Shown: positions 44,828-55,736 of the stretch, one piece after another
Layout: each line of letters opens with the position of its first letter
Position numbering within the stretch: the first letter of the stretch is position 1
From: Adiantum capillus-veneris
Taxonomy: Eukaryota; Streptophyta; Polypodiopsida; Polypodiales; Pteridaceae
Reading direction: 5' to 3'
Assembly: GCA_014529385.2 (NCBI GenBank)
Contig: CM043961.1
Span: 11,388,478 to 11,452,477 of the forward strand
Length of the DNA: 64,000 bases
Made by a program: the position numbers and the translations under genes
The notes under the pieces: model-generated
Database searches by the model: none
What the model saw: only the letters and a program-made list of their open reading frames with translations
Told to the model about the DNA's origin: nothing

Positions 44828-45972
44828 CTAAGGAGTTTGAACATCTTGCTTTGTTTTGGATTCTCTCTTCGGAGATGAGGCACTACTAGTCGTGCCGTGT
44901 GTATCTTCAGTCACCTCTCCGTAGGCCTTGCAATTGTCAACTAGATATAGAGCTTCTCTAGTGACTTGATTGAATGTCGTGCATCCTTTTAAATGTAGGT
45001 CCTTTTTTAGAGTTTCATTCCTCAAGCCCTCTATGAAGAGAACTAATAATATCTCATCTTGCGGTATCTCTCTCAAAGGACATCTATTTATGTATTGTTT
45101 GAAGTAGAGCAGAGATTCCTTCACTCTCTCGTTCTTTTTCTGTTTGAAAGCGTAGATCTGGGACAATGTGTTGTGTTTGGTTCCCCTTTTTTAGAAATCC
45201 TCTATAAACTCTTGTAATATTTATGCTATGTTTGGGAAATCATCTCTATTTAGAGGTTGGAACCACGTCAAAGCTGTTCCCTCTAATGTCAATCCAAATC
45301 CTGCATACCGAGTATGAAAATCCGCAATCTATTTAGCTCTCAAACTTGTTTGAAGAGTGAGACGTGAGCATATGGATCCTCTGACCCATCATACTTTGCT
45401 TTGACACATTGGGCCACTTGATATGGTCTTAATAGTTGTGATCCAATCACTAATCTAACCAATTTATGGTCTCTTGGAAAGATGTCTCTCGTCCTCTCCT
45501 CTAGTCTTGGAGAAAATCCCGGTGGAATCATCTCTGATGTGTACTCTTGCATCGTATTTGGCTAGAAGTAAGTAGAGATTGGCGTACCCTTGTATGTGTA
45601 TCGTTCTAAGTTAATTGGATTGACAAGTTTGTACTCTCTTCCATAATTATCTACCATCAAAACTTGCACTCCGTGAGCATTTGTATACATGAATGCATAG
45701 AGGTTCTTATGGGTGGTCAACTCTCTAGCATTGGGCTCTACACACTTGTAGAAGATATATGGATCTCCATTTGTGAACCTATACAAGCCCTCGTGAGTGT
45801 AATCTGTAAGAACTCACATGGCTTCATTGGTTCTAATGAATCTCACGTTCGATTTGTTTATCAGCGGATGTCTCTCCTCTAGGTATTCTCCAAATCCCAC
45901 TGTTGTCGGCATTGCAATGTTTCTCATGTCTCTAAGTGGAGTAGATAGCCCACGTGGTGGATGATTTGTCAT
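44828..45972 (-). pseudogene. gag: Element A gag N-terminus and capsid-like domain
   Basis: Starts at ATG 45972-45970 (MTNHPPRGLSTPLRDMRNIA). The frame is kept to 45340 with a TGA after TNEAM and a TAG after ISTYF; a frameshift follows near 45340. The core then reads GLTLEGTALTWFQPL, LSQIYAFKQKKNERVKESLL, RCPLREIPQDEILLVLFIEG, LRNETLKKDLHLKGC. This is the retrotransposon gag pattern (GxAxxWF, FxxxQxxxExVxxYL, FxxGLRxxxxxxLxL). This start is chosen because it is the first Met of the longest continuing frame after the leader. Confidence 0.75.
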
Positions 45973-46387
45973 GGTTAAGACTCACTCAAAACTCTCGAGG
46001 TAGTCTCTTACATACCCACTTTGGCTTAGTGCAACTTATCCCTTTTTGGCCTTAGTCAGGTCTCTCAAAAGTTAGGTCTTTGTGGTTTTCTTGGTCTCAG
46101 GATACTAGTCTTGGGATACCCTAAAAGTTTGGATTTAGGAAACCTAATGCCCACAAGCTCTCTTCCTGGCTATACCTGACTCAATTTGGAGTTGTCTATC
46201 AAAAGTTAGAGCAATTTTACTGAACTGCACCTGAAACAGCACTCAAAACAGTTTCAAGACCAGAACGCAGAAATTTTGGCTTGTATCTTGGTCTCTAGTA
46301 GAAGGTATTTTTAGCTCAAACTTGAGATTTGGGATGCTCTCAAGTATGTCTACAAGATCAACTCAAATACCCCCACTATGCTGAGGT

Positions 46388-46407
46388 ATATGGATTGCGA
46401 TCCATGT
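46388..46407. promoter_or_regulatory. leader palindrome A1 (imperfect)
   Basis: ATATGGATTGCGATCCATGT, one central mismatch relative to the consensus palindrome. Confidence 0.75.
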
Positions 46408-46514
46408 TCCTCTGTCAAACTTTTTTTCTCCAAATTTTCTCCAATTTTGAGAGTATGTAGACAAGGTCATATGCAGGCTATGTACCAATTTTCATCAAAT
46501 TTTGAGGTTCAGGT

Positions 46515-46534
46515 ACATGGATCGCGATCCATGT
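46515..46534. promoter_or_regulatory. leader palindrome A2
   Basis: ACATGGATCGCGATCCATGT, a perfect 20-bp palindrome. Confidence 0.9.
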
Positions 46535-46798
46535 TCAACCACATTTGGACTTGATCTCTTAAGAATTTTTTCCTGACTATGTCCACAAGCTAAATCTCAA
46601 TTTTTTTTGGATTTGGACTTGGTTTCATAGGTTAAATGCCCAATACTAGGTCTGCACAACGGTTTTTACTCTGTCACCTGTTTTGCTCCCTTTTGACCCA
46701 AATTTGCTAAATTTTCTTCAAAACTGGACTTGGACATATGTTCCCTTATGTGTGCACTACTGATCTAGAAAGTTTCAGGTCAAGCTGTTACTATGGGT

Positions 46799-46818
46799 AC
46801 ATGGATCGCGATCCATGT
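46799..46818. promoter_or_regulatory. leader palindrome A3
   Basis: Same perfect 20-bp palindrome as A2. Confidence 0.9.
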
Positions 46819-47218
46819 TTGGAGCACAAATTGACTTTTCCTGGTACCATCAGAATCATCATGATTGGTAGGTCCTATGGTATCAAATTTCTGAAAATGG
46901 ATCTCTGGATTGAACATTAGGTCAATTCTGGCACTTGCTCATAGTATGAGAGATACCCCTCTAGGGGGTCTATGCACAAAATATACAATTTACACTTTTA
47001 TACAATTTTCAATATACATCAAATTTGTGGAAGCATTTTGCATAGGGGAGGAGTTCTCAGCGCCCGACCACGCATGGAGTTTAAGCCATGAGCCAGACTG
47101 CATCCAAAGGTACCTAGCGACTAGTGCTACCCCTAAAAAAATGGGTGTTATGAATGAAAACATACTCAAGAAAAATATAACATTGTGGAGGGTGAATATA
47201 TGTGTACACCGCGTTCTA

Positions 47219-47222
<4 letters not shown>

Positions 47223-47294
<72 letters not shown>
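47223..47294. repeat. (GA)n microsatellite
   Basis: About 72 bases of GA; encodes (Arg-Glu)n or (Ser-Leu)n in chance frames. Confidence 0.97.
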
Positions 47295-47298
<4 letters not shown>

Positions 47299-47399
47299 AG
47301 TGGACGATGAAATAGAGTGCACAAAGACATGAGAAGATGACAATAGAGAATCGTTAAATGCTAATCTAAATGGGACAGACAACCATGTATTAATGCAAT

Positions 47400-47709
47400 G
47401 CCTAAAAAAAAAGAAGACCTAGGCAACATCCCCGATCTAGCAAAGCCCCAAGTCAGTGACCCTTTTGTCTAAGGCTAAGCAATGTAGGTGATCCTAGTGT
47501 TGTAGCAACGCTGCCATGAGAAACATAACACATGAGTCCAATCACAATAGCACTTCCCAGATGCACAAACAAGGGAAATGACCTTGCTTTTTTACTTTAG
47601 AATCTTCTAATACTGTCAATCAAACATCTTAAGTCAAAATTTGGCAAAATAAATATTGAAAGCTATTTTTCTTAATTTTAGAAGAAACCCAAAATTTGGG
47701 GATTTTACA
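47400..47709 (-). repeat. gypsy 2 3' LTR, shortened by deletion
   Basis: 47409-47573 aligns with 50563-50727 and 47573-47709 with 53450-53585; the junction reads CACAAACAAGGGAAATGACC. The LTR starts TGTAAAATCC on minus and is preceded by the purine stretch TGAGAGGA. Confidence 0.85.
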
Positions 47710-48405
47710 TCCTCTCACACTTGAAAAATTTGAGGTGTCCTCACCTCGACATGAAATCTGGATAATTCAGCCTCATTACATCATCACGTTCCCAAGTTGC
47801 ATCTTCCTGAGGATATGTTGACCATTTAATAAGGTGTTTAATGATAGTTCGATTACATAGAGGTTTGGTTCTGCTATGAAGTATTACCTCAGGGTATACT
47901 TCAAAAGTTCCGTCAATAGAGGTAGATAATAGAGAATCATCAAGAATATATTGTGGATCAGGTATATACTTCTACAGTAAACTGACATGAAAAACATCAT
48001 ATACCTTTATGTGTGGTGGTAATAAGAGTCTGTAAGCTTGATCGTTAATACGCTCTGTGACTACAAAAGGTCCACAATATCTAGCACTTAGCTTCTTATA
48101 CTTACCCATTGATAAAGAACTACGTTTGGGTTTTACTCTTATAAATACCATATCGCCTTCTTCAAAAAGTCTGGAAGATCATCTTGGGCTAGCATAACTC
48201 TTCATTCTATCTTGAGCAGTCTTAATATCTTGTTGTATAAGATCGGTTTATAGTTTTCATCCAACATTTCTTTGGATGCTTGGACTCGTATGAGAGGGTC
48301 TATCCATTTGAGAGGAGTAAGACACTCTTATCCATACAATGCTTGAAAAGGAGACATTCCAATTGAGTGTTGGAATGATGAATTAGACGCAAATCTAACC
48401 AAATA
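47710..48405 (-). pseudogene. gypsy 2 integrase C-terminus and chromodomain
   Basis: Broken frames reading SIGMSPFQALYG (stop) ECLTPLKWIDPLIRVQASKE, KLSARYCGPFVVTERINDQA-YRLLLPPHIKVYDVFHVSLL, then CNRTIIKHLIKWSTYPQEDA-TWE, a chromodomain. The order and wording match gypsy remnant 1 at 29.4-30.3 kb, so both are one family. Confidence 0.8.
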
Positions 48406-48904
48406 CAAACATCTAGAATAAGATCAATTAAAGAAGTAGTAGAGGTTGTGATAGTCGCCACAGTACTCTTCCTGATCAAGGCATCGGCCACAAGATTTTC
48501 CTTCCCAGGCTTATGTTCAATCCCAATATCATATTCACATAACAACTCCATCCATCTTTGTTGCTGTATATTCAGGTCAGGCTGGGTGTAGATCCACTTT
48601 AGGTTTTTATGGTCGGTATGTAGTTCAAATCTCCTTCCAAGAAGATAATGTCTCCATACTTTAAGAGCATGCACAACCGCCAATAATTCCAAGTCATGTG
48701 TAGGATAATTTAACTCACGTATACGTAACTTACAAGATTCATATGCTACTGGTTTTCCTTGTTGAGACAGAACGCCACCAATTGCTTGTCCACTTGCATC
48801 AGTGAGCACAGTGAATGTCTTTGAGAAGTCTGGAAGCTGTAGTATTGGAGCATTCACCAAGGCTTCTTTGAGTTTCTCAAAACTAGCTTGAGCACGTTCA
48901 TTAA
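48406..48904 (-). pseudogene. gypsy 2 RNase H domain
   Basis: VNAPILQLPDFSKTFTVLTD, ASGQAIGGVLSQQGKPVAYE, HDLELLAVVHALKVWRHYLL, TDHKNLKWIY, QQQRWMELLCEYDIGIEHKP, VADALIRK. The acidic catalytic residues are present. A frameshift near 48905 separates it from RT. The end of this frame runs directly into late integrase sequence in another frame, which marks a deletion of the integrase core. Confidence 0.9.
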
Positions 48905-49516
48905 CACTTTAGCCTTCTTAAGCATATTAGTCAATGGAGATGCAATCTTAGCATAACCCTCAATAAATGTACGATACCATCCTACCAAACCAAGAAAGCC
49001 ATGTACTTCTTGTACTGATTTTGGTGTAGGCCAAGCTATAACAGCTTTGATCTTACTTAAATCAGTAGAAACACCATCCTTGGATACAATAAATCCCAAA
49101 TATTTCACCTTATCAGTGAAGAAGGTGCATTTGCTACGTTTGGAATAGAGTTGATTTTGATGGAGAAGTTCAAGTACTTGCCACACATGTTGTTCATGTT
49201 CTTCTCTGTTTCTTGAGTAAACCACGATATCATCAAAGAAGACAAGAACAAAATCATCAAGATGATCTCAGAATACGTCGATGATGAGACGATTAAAAGT
49301 TGCTGGAGCATTAGTAAGTCCAAAAGACATAACTATAAATTCATAATATTCGAAACAAGTATTAAATCTTGTCTTTGGTATGTCCTCCTTGATTCGGATT
49401 TGGTAATACCCTGACTTAAGATCAATCTTTGTGAAAATAGAAGATCCATGTAATCGGTCAAGCAGTTCATCAATCCTTGGTATTGCATGCTTATTCTTTA
49501 CTGTTACCTGGTTCAA
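48854..49516 (-). pseudogene. gypsy 2 reverse transcriptase
   Basis: One frame with a single TGA (49268-49270) in place of the Arg usual here. Motifs: [55 protein letters not shown], then DDFVLVFFDDIVVYSRNREE with FFDD (49229-49240) where YVDD/FIDD is usual, SKCTFFTDKVKYLGFIVSKD, and VHGFLGLVGWYRTFIEGYAK. The upstream part (49517-49700) is in other frames. Confidence 0.92.
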
Positions 49517-49792
49517 TCTACGATAATCAATACAAAGACGTAGAGTACCATCATTCTTCCTATTAAAGAGAACAGGAGTACTCCATGGAGAAATGTTGGG
49601 TCAAATAAAGCCTTGTTCAAGGAGTTGAGTTAATTGCTCCTTGAGTTCCGCAGAGTCAAGTACTGACATTTTCTAAGGTCTACAAGCAGCTGGTTGAGCT
49701 TGTGGAGTAAGCTCTTTTGCATCATTAACATTATGCTTAGGTGGTAGCTGTGAAAGTTCTTTAGGAAATACATCATCAAATTCTATTATCCA

Positions 49793-50200
49793 TTATGGTT
49801 CAGGTGAATCTATCTTCTTCTCCTTAGGGTTAAGCTTTATCGCGTACATCCTCTCATTCTTCCTATGACTCTTCATAAGTTTGGTAAAGTTCACTAGTCT
49901 AATCTTAGGCTTCCCCCGTTTTCCAGTAACTGTAACTCTAGATTTTTGATCATTTTTGAAAGTCAATGAAGTGTCTTTACAATGTATGTGAGCATCATTG
50001 GCTTTAAGCCAATCCATTCCTAGAATACCATTGTAAATTCCTATGGGTAAGACTCCGAAGTTTGTAGAAGTATTATGACCATCCAAAACAAAATTAAAGT
50101 AACCCACTAAAGTAGAAGACCTAACCTTCCTACCTATAGCTAATTCTACTGTAAGGTTTGTATCAGGGTGTTCAGGAAAAATGAGGTTTTTGATGCACTT
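49793..50200 (-). pseudogene. gypsy 2 protease, N-terminal edge lost
   Basis: HSFIFPKCIKNLIFPEHP, GRKVRSSTLVGYFNFVLDGH, GVLPIGIYNGILGMDWLKAN: the HSFI and ILGMDWL motifs of chromovirus proteases. The catalytic DxGA before HSFI is damaged (reads YLGT). Upstream there is no gag. Confidence 0.75.
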
Positions 50201-50547
50201 AGGAAATATGAAAGAATGTGTACCAAGGTAAAATGGTTACCTTGATACTCTGATGGGGTTTGAATTCTATTGGAGAGAGAGAATTTCAGTTCACCGGGAG
50301 TGGACCAGAACACCTCCAACCTATGTGAGCCAGACATAGGCTGAGGCCGCTTCGCCTCCCTCCATGAACTCGAGCTTTGAAAGGATCCCAAGTACTAGTA
50401 GGTGGTAGGGTATCAACACCAACCATGCCAGTATAGGTGCCACGCCTCTTTGATACCCAACACCGGGTGTTTAGGCAACACCAAGGCAAAATCCCCGATG
50501 CTTTAGCCGTGTAGGTCATTCAACCCCCGACGCTCTAACCGTGTAGA

Positions 50548-53500
50548 TGAGTCTAACAAAAAGAAGAAAACCTAAGCAACACCCCCGATCCAGCAAAGCC
50601 CCAGGTCAGTGACCCTTTTGTCTAAGGCTAAGCAATGTAGGTGATCCTAGTATTGTACTGATGCTACCATGAGAAAAATAACACATGAGTCCAATCACAA
50701 TAGCACTTCCCAGATGCACAAACAATCTTTTTCAAGCAGTTAGACTGTACAGGGTCTCTACCCTTGCACGTCTGCCATAAACCATTTAAATCACTTCATG
50801 ATCCAATTCGAGAACCATAAACTATAATCCAATCAAATCACACGTGCGAGCACTCTACCCAACTTGGGTGAGGCACGACCAATCCTGCATAACCACTTTG
50901 GAACATAACTTTTGATAGTATTTTGGCAACATAACAAAATCCACAAAAAAAACCATGAGTTACACCGGCTTACACCATAGAAGTTCAACCACAATCCTTA
51001 AGGGAATCTCATCCCTTGACCATGAATCATAATCACATTGAACCAACTTCCACACTTGGAGTTTGACACAATCCCTGCAATCAATCGGAGTCTACACACA
51101 TGTGACCGTTAAGACATAATTATTTCATGCATAAAAAGAGTCCGAACAGCAACTAATCATGATATAAAAATCCAATTTTTACCACATCCAACCATGCAAA
51201 GTCGATGCATCACATCTGCATTTCACCTCTCTAGCACATAGAGTTAGTTATTGACCTAGGAAGTGGAAAGCAATCACAACCATGCATAAGAGCCATCCAC
51301 ATCAATCCATGAGTTCCCATACATCATATGATAACATTCCATCACCATAACACGATACAAAACAGCTCCGAACTGTAAGTCAACCATAAACCATAACTTC
51401 ACATATGCAAAAAACAATTTTTTTGACATTTTCAGGAGTATGCAAAATATGCAATTGAAAGTATTTGTCCTCAAAACAATGCATCAAGTGTAGCTCCATA
51501 ATATAGACTATCACTCTATCACATCACTCCACCCATATGGTGCTCACACAATAAACGATAACCCCAAAAGAAAGCCACTTTATTCATATCTGACTATGCG
51601 GTTCGGGATGTTTAACCATAGACCTTCACATAAGTTTATGGCCATCCAATCATTGGAATCAACTCAGCAAAACAAACCATAAAACATATCAAAACAGCTC
51701 GGTCAAATCACGACGTCATATGGTACCCCCTGGTAGCACCCCTACGGGTGTAGGTAAAACCGATTATAGAGTGATTAATAACTCGCATTCCCGAGTGATA
51801 ACGGAGACCTAAATTCATTTATAATCAAGTTTCATCAAGATTTTCAATTGGTTAAGTGGGTTTTCCCATCCTGTGAATCTATATAGTGGTTCTCCGAGAA
51901 GCGTGGAGTCAAAAATTTTGGTTGGGCAGCAAGCTGTATTTTTACCATATCTCTTCACTCGTGCGTGTTTTTCACATGACACCAAAGAGAGAAACTGTTC
52001 TAAATAAATTTTTTTTATCCATGGTATAAAGGGTTCAGGCTGATTCATAGTGGTTTGTGATTTATGACAAAAACATTGTTCCTATCGCCTCTATGACGTG
52101 AACAAAAAAGCGCATTTTATGCACGCATGTGACTATAAATACATCAAGTGCATAAGTCAGCATGTTAAACATGATGAAATATTCATGGGGCAACTTCGTA
52201 TGTACTCGGTTAATCCATACATGCACTCACTCGTATGCGGGAAAACAATCACCGAGGGGGTGACTACTCAGAAAAACTACATAGAGAGAGAGAGAGAGAG
52301 AGAGAGATGATAGCTATGGTGTTTAGAGCTTCTCACCGTGATTTAGAATCGATTAGGGATTGTCAAAAGGCTTCTTGCTTTGCCTCAAGAGAGCGGTGAT
52401 GAGAGATGATAGCTATGGTGTTTAGAGCTTCTCATCGTGATTTAGAATCAATTAGGGATTGTTAAAAGGCTTCTTGCTTTGCCTCAAGAGAGCGGTGATG
52501 AGAGCTAGGTAGAGGTATCTGCTGCCACAAAAGCTTCCGGAGAGCGCGTGCACAGTGAAACGAGAGAGAAGATAATAAGCAAGTAGAGAGAGAGTGTCCC
52601 TTTTCTTCTTCTTGAGAGAAGAGATTATGGATATGGTGATGAAGAACTTACACCACTCCGTATAATAGATACATATAGCCTTGCGGTAGTAGACGCAACA
52701 GACGGCACTGAAAACTGAGCACTAACCGGCAAGTTATAGGCAAGTCTAGCAGGCTAGAGTAACCCCCAAGCAGAAAGATGGCGCTACCTCTCAGCCTAGA
52801 ACTTGGAAAAAAGCTCCAGTCTTTCCTAAAAACAAGCCTTTGCTTTTGATGGTCAACTCTCCCACTTACCATTCAATTTTTACAACAAAACTGACCATCC
52901 GAGCAGTATCTGGCCAACTAATGGAAACCGTAGCTAGACTATGCCACATCGTGATGTCCCGACATAATTATGACTTTTGTGTACTGCCCCAAGATTTACA
53001 GTATTGCTTTTTATAAAAATATTTCCCGTAAAAATTCCATCTGGCCCCGTTTTTGCTCCGGGTGATCATTTTTAAATCCGACGGAGACTAAAATTAATAT
53101 TTTTATATTTAGGTCATCATAAAAAGAACATTGCTTTTCAAAAACGCCGAAAAAAACAAAATTCTAAAAGTAGTGTAAAAGATTTTTTTTTCTAAAATTG
53201 AACCACGGGTTCTCCTTGTCCACACTGGAATAAGAAAGCGGACTCGCTTTTCACTAAAAAGCACTAAAAAATCATGAAAAGCTATAAATAGTGTGAAAAG
53301 CACTCAAAAAGCAGATTTTTATAAAATTGAACCAGGAACACGTAGATCAAGGATCCGACTTTGCTTTTTGCAAAAAAACACCTAAAAGCATAAAAAGCAT
53401 AAAAAAGCTAAAAATATCGGATTTTTGTCCGTCTAACCTACTGGAACATGGAAATGACATTGCTTTTTTACTTTAGAACCTTCCAATACTGTCAATCAAG

Positions 53501-53585
53501 CATCTTAAGTCAAATTTTGGCAAAATAAATATTGAAAGCTATTTTTCTTATGTTTAGAAGAGACCCAAAAATTACGGATCTTACA
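50548..53585 (-). repeat. gypsy 2 5' LTR, full length (~3 kb)
   Basis: Ends at TTACA 53585 (minus start TGTAAGATCC). The inner edge near 50548 is set by where similarity to the left LTR starts. Holds (GA)n at 52285-52307, a 99-bp tandem duplication at 52306-52503 and A/T-rich AAAAAGC repeats at 53230-53430. No protein similarity inside. The alternative is that a foreign 2.7-kb piece lies in a 0.3-kb LTR, but no target duplication flanks such a piece. Confidence 0.65.
52306..52503. repeat. two tandem copies of a 99-bp unit
   Basis: GATGATAGCTATGGTGTTTA ... CCTCAAGAGAGCGGTGATGA occurs twice with about four differences. Confidence 0.95.
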
Positions 53586-53709
53586 GAGTACTTGGCAGTT
53601 TTGGGCTTTTGGCTTGGTTTTTGATATCCAAATCCAATTTTGAAAAGATTACTAGACTCCTTGTGATGTCCTCTAGCTATGGTGCAAATATGGTATCAGT
53701 CAAAGGAAT

Positions 53710-53725
53710 ATGGATCGCGATCCAT
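53710..53725. promoter_or_regulatory. leader palindrome A4
   Basis: ATGGATCGCGATCCAT, perfect over 16 bp; the flanks diverge. Confidence 0.85.
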
Positions 53726-53997
53726 GTACCTATGTGTCAGATAGTAATTAGACTTGAGACACACCTTGCCCTTGGTCTCGTGATCCCTGCTATATGGTTT
53801 TTTTGTGATTTGGACTTTTTTAATTCATCCAAAAGTCAATCCCTAGGTCTGTTTTAGGGTTTCCCTCTTTGAATAGGTTTTTTGCTCTTTTGACTCACTT
53901 TTTACAACTTTTTTGCATATGGTTCTTTTAGGAAAGTTGTTTCAAATGGTACCAGCTATCTACTGCTCAAGTCTCAGCCAAATTATTTTGACGAGGT

Positions 53998-54017
53998 ACA
54001 TGGATCGCGATCCATGT
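53998..54017. promoter_or_regulatory. leader palindrome A5
   Basis: Perfect ACATGGATCGCGATCCATGT, about 330 bases from the PBS. Confidence 0.9.
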
Positions 54018-54343
54018 TTGACATGAAACTTGGTCATCTTATAGTCCATGTTATGGTGAACCAAAAGAAACAAAATGGTACAAAATAAAGTCGAAACAAA
54101 AAACGAAACAACACTGTGAAAGTAATGAAAAAATTGGAGAATGTAATGCTTTTGGCTATCTCACTCACAACCCTCTTTACTTCTCAAGAATAGATCTAGC
54201 AAGTCCTCGACTTCTAGACTCTATCAAGCACTAAACCCCGTGTCTAGCTGCTTCACGACTAAAGTGTAAATGGAATGGAGAGACAAATCTTCAAAAAGAA
54301 CGCTCTAAATATGCAATAGGTCACTCACCATCTAAGGATCATA

Positions 54344-54361
54344 TCCCTGGCAGCGGCGCCA
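54344..54361 (-). other. Element A primer-binding site, tRNA-Asp type
   Basis: Minus strand TGGCGCCGCTGCCAGGGA, close to the TGGCGCCGTTGCCGGGGA primer site of plant gypsy elements, complementary to the 3' end of tRNA-Asp. One base separates it from the LTR. Confidence 0.9.
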
Positions 54362-54362
54362 A

Positions 54363-55234
54363 TATTAGCTGGTCACCGCGACGGACGTGTGCATCATAAC
54401 TTTTTGGTACTAACATAATGTCAATACTCATGGAAGTGACTCGGATGGGCCATGGAGACTCGTTGAGATCCTCAATCTCAAGAAGTGAACTTTAACAAGC
54501 AAACACAACAACTCTATAAGCAAACCAACACTTAACGATCATGGAAATCTGCCTATATTCTTTCTCCACAGCTCTAGGTCATCATGCCATTTCGGCACTT
54601 GAATGGACTTAAAATACAACGAAACTTTAGGAGGAGGTTTAGGACACCTAGGGGCACTATCCTACCAAGTCTGGTCTCAATTCAACAAGGTAACAAAATC
54701 ACAATCCATCATGAAAAAGGTCCTGAAAATTGAAATAGATCAGTCCAGAAAGGTTGCCCTATGGTCTAGGAACACTCTCCTATGGTCAAAACGATTGATT
54801 GTGTAGTTTCATGAACCTCAACAAAACTAACAATACTTACACTTGAATGAAAGAGCAAAGAGAGAGGAACACAATGCATATTTTGGAATTGAAAATGGAT
54901 TACCCAATCATTAGTTGCGATGATTACAAGTTGGAGCTGCTTCGTAGCTTGAGTGTATGTACAACAGAGCTCTTTTCTTCTCTAAAGATAAACCTTCTTT
55001 CACATTAAATTTATTGACCTTTATACCTAGGGTATTCTAAATGGCTAGTGGCCAGTTCACATGGACTTTTACAATCATCATGACAATATTACAACTAAGG
55101 GAATTGACCTGCTACTCTGGAATCAAGATTTACCTAGAGTATCACTACACTAGCTCGACAAAATAATTGACTACAAATGTGGTGTCCGCCTATACGTTCA
55201 GCCTGGTGACATCCTTTCGATCTGTCTCTTAATA
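54363..55234 (-). repeat. Element A 5' LTR
   Basis: Partner of 38310-39229. Termini are eroded (TATTAGC for TGTTTAGC; TTAATA for TTAACA). TATA box at 55019-55026 on minus. Confidence 0.9.
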
Positions 55235-55717
55235 ACTGTGGGACGCATGTCTAACCTCACCATGCTATCTTATTGCAGTATTAGCAAGAACCACGATTAA
55301 ATTGTCAATCCATGGGATGAAGCTGACTCGACTAGTGCATAGAGGCTACAAGAGGTTGTCAATCTCTCAGAAAACAACTAACAACTTGCATCTAACTCAA
55401 GCTACACTCAAGTGACTGAAATCACCAAAAGCCAATTGCTCATCGACAAACAAATCACATCCGTTACAGCAACAGATGACATCCAAAAATAATGAAAATT
55501 CTAAGGCATGTTTATAAGACCTAAGCACACATGTTTATGGTCTCAAACCCCACTTTAGGTCAAGTGCCAAAATCGCGATTATTAACAGCAGTGGATTTTG
55601 GACCTAGTCGTTTTCGATCCAGAATGCATCTATATGCTTAGCAATGATTCCCCAATACCCTGCTTATGCTTAGTTTTTTATTTGAAAGTGTAAATTCCTA
55701 GTTATGATCAAATTAGG
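55235..55717. other. leader-like sequence left of the Element B LTR
   Basis: No coding. Contains a palindrome core AATCGCGATT (55571-55580) followed by ATTAACAGCAG, close to the Element B leader palindromes followed by TTTACAGCAG. It is probably leader of a second Element B copy. Confidence 0.5.
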
Positions 55718-55736
55718 CCGCGGGTCGGCGACACCA
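55718..55736 (-). other. candidate Element B primer-binding site
   Basis: Minus strand TGGTGTCGCCGACCCGCGG starts with the TGG that pairs with tRNA CCA and sits where a PBS should be beside an LTR. I could not assign the tRNA. Confidence 0.4.

Larger units (their letters stand above)
45973..47399. other. Element A leader, proximal part
   Basis: No coding sequence. Holds three palindromes (46388-46407, 46515-46534, 46799-46818). The last 470 bases (46930-47399) differ in style and contain the (GA)n tract; they may be part of the leader or a small insertion. Confidence 0.6.
47400..53585 (-). mobile_element. gypsy element 2 (chromovirus), internally deleted, nested in Element A
   Basis: Minus-strand Ty3/gypsy element with protease, RT, RNase H, a piece of integrase and a chromodomain. 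The left LTR (47400-47709) matches the two ends of the right LTR (about 50548-53585) but lacks the ~2.7 kb between them. gag and the integrase zinc finger and catalytic core are missing. Both flanks carry Element A leader sequence with the same palindrome, so it inserted into Element A. No target duplication could be confirmed. Confidence 0.85.
53586..54343. other. Element A leader, distal part
   Basis: Non-coding stretch between gypsy 2 and the PBS, with two palindromes. Confidence 0.7.
38310..55234 (-). mobile_element. Element A: LTR element with gag and protease-like coding but no RT or integrase
   Basis: Two related direct LTRs (38310-39229, 54363-55234; roughly nine in ten aligned bases agree by eye) enclose a PPT next to the left LTR and a tRNA-Asp-type PBS next to the right LTR, so transcription runs leftward. 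Internal order on minus: PBS, ~2.2-kb leader (not counting the inserted gypsy element), gag, zinc knuckles, two retropepsin-like domains, a Trp-rich repeat region, then PPT. No RT, RNase H or integrase belonging to it was found in the remaining ~9 kb, so it would depend on enzymes from elsewhere (a TR-GAG/LARD-like non-autonomous element). A 6.2-kb gypsy element sits in its leader. I saw no matching 5-bp target duplication. Confidence 0.85.

Noticed and set aside
46910-47382. Two opposite frames over the 47.2-kb (GA)n tract
   Set aside because: Each depends on Arg-Glu or Ser-Leu repeats from the microsatellite.
38305-55239. 5-bp target duplication of Element A
   Set aside because: The flanks read ACCCA and ACTGT, which do not match well enough to claim.
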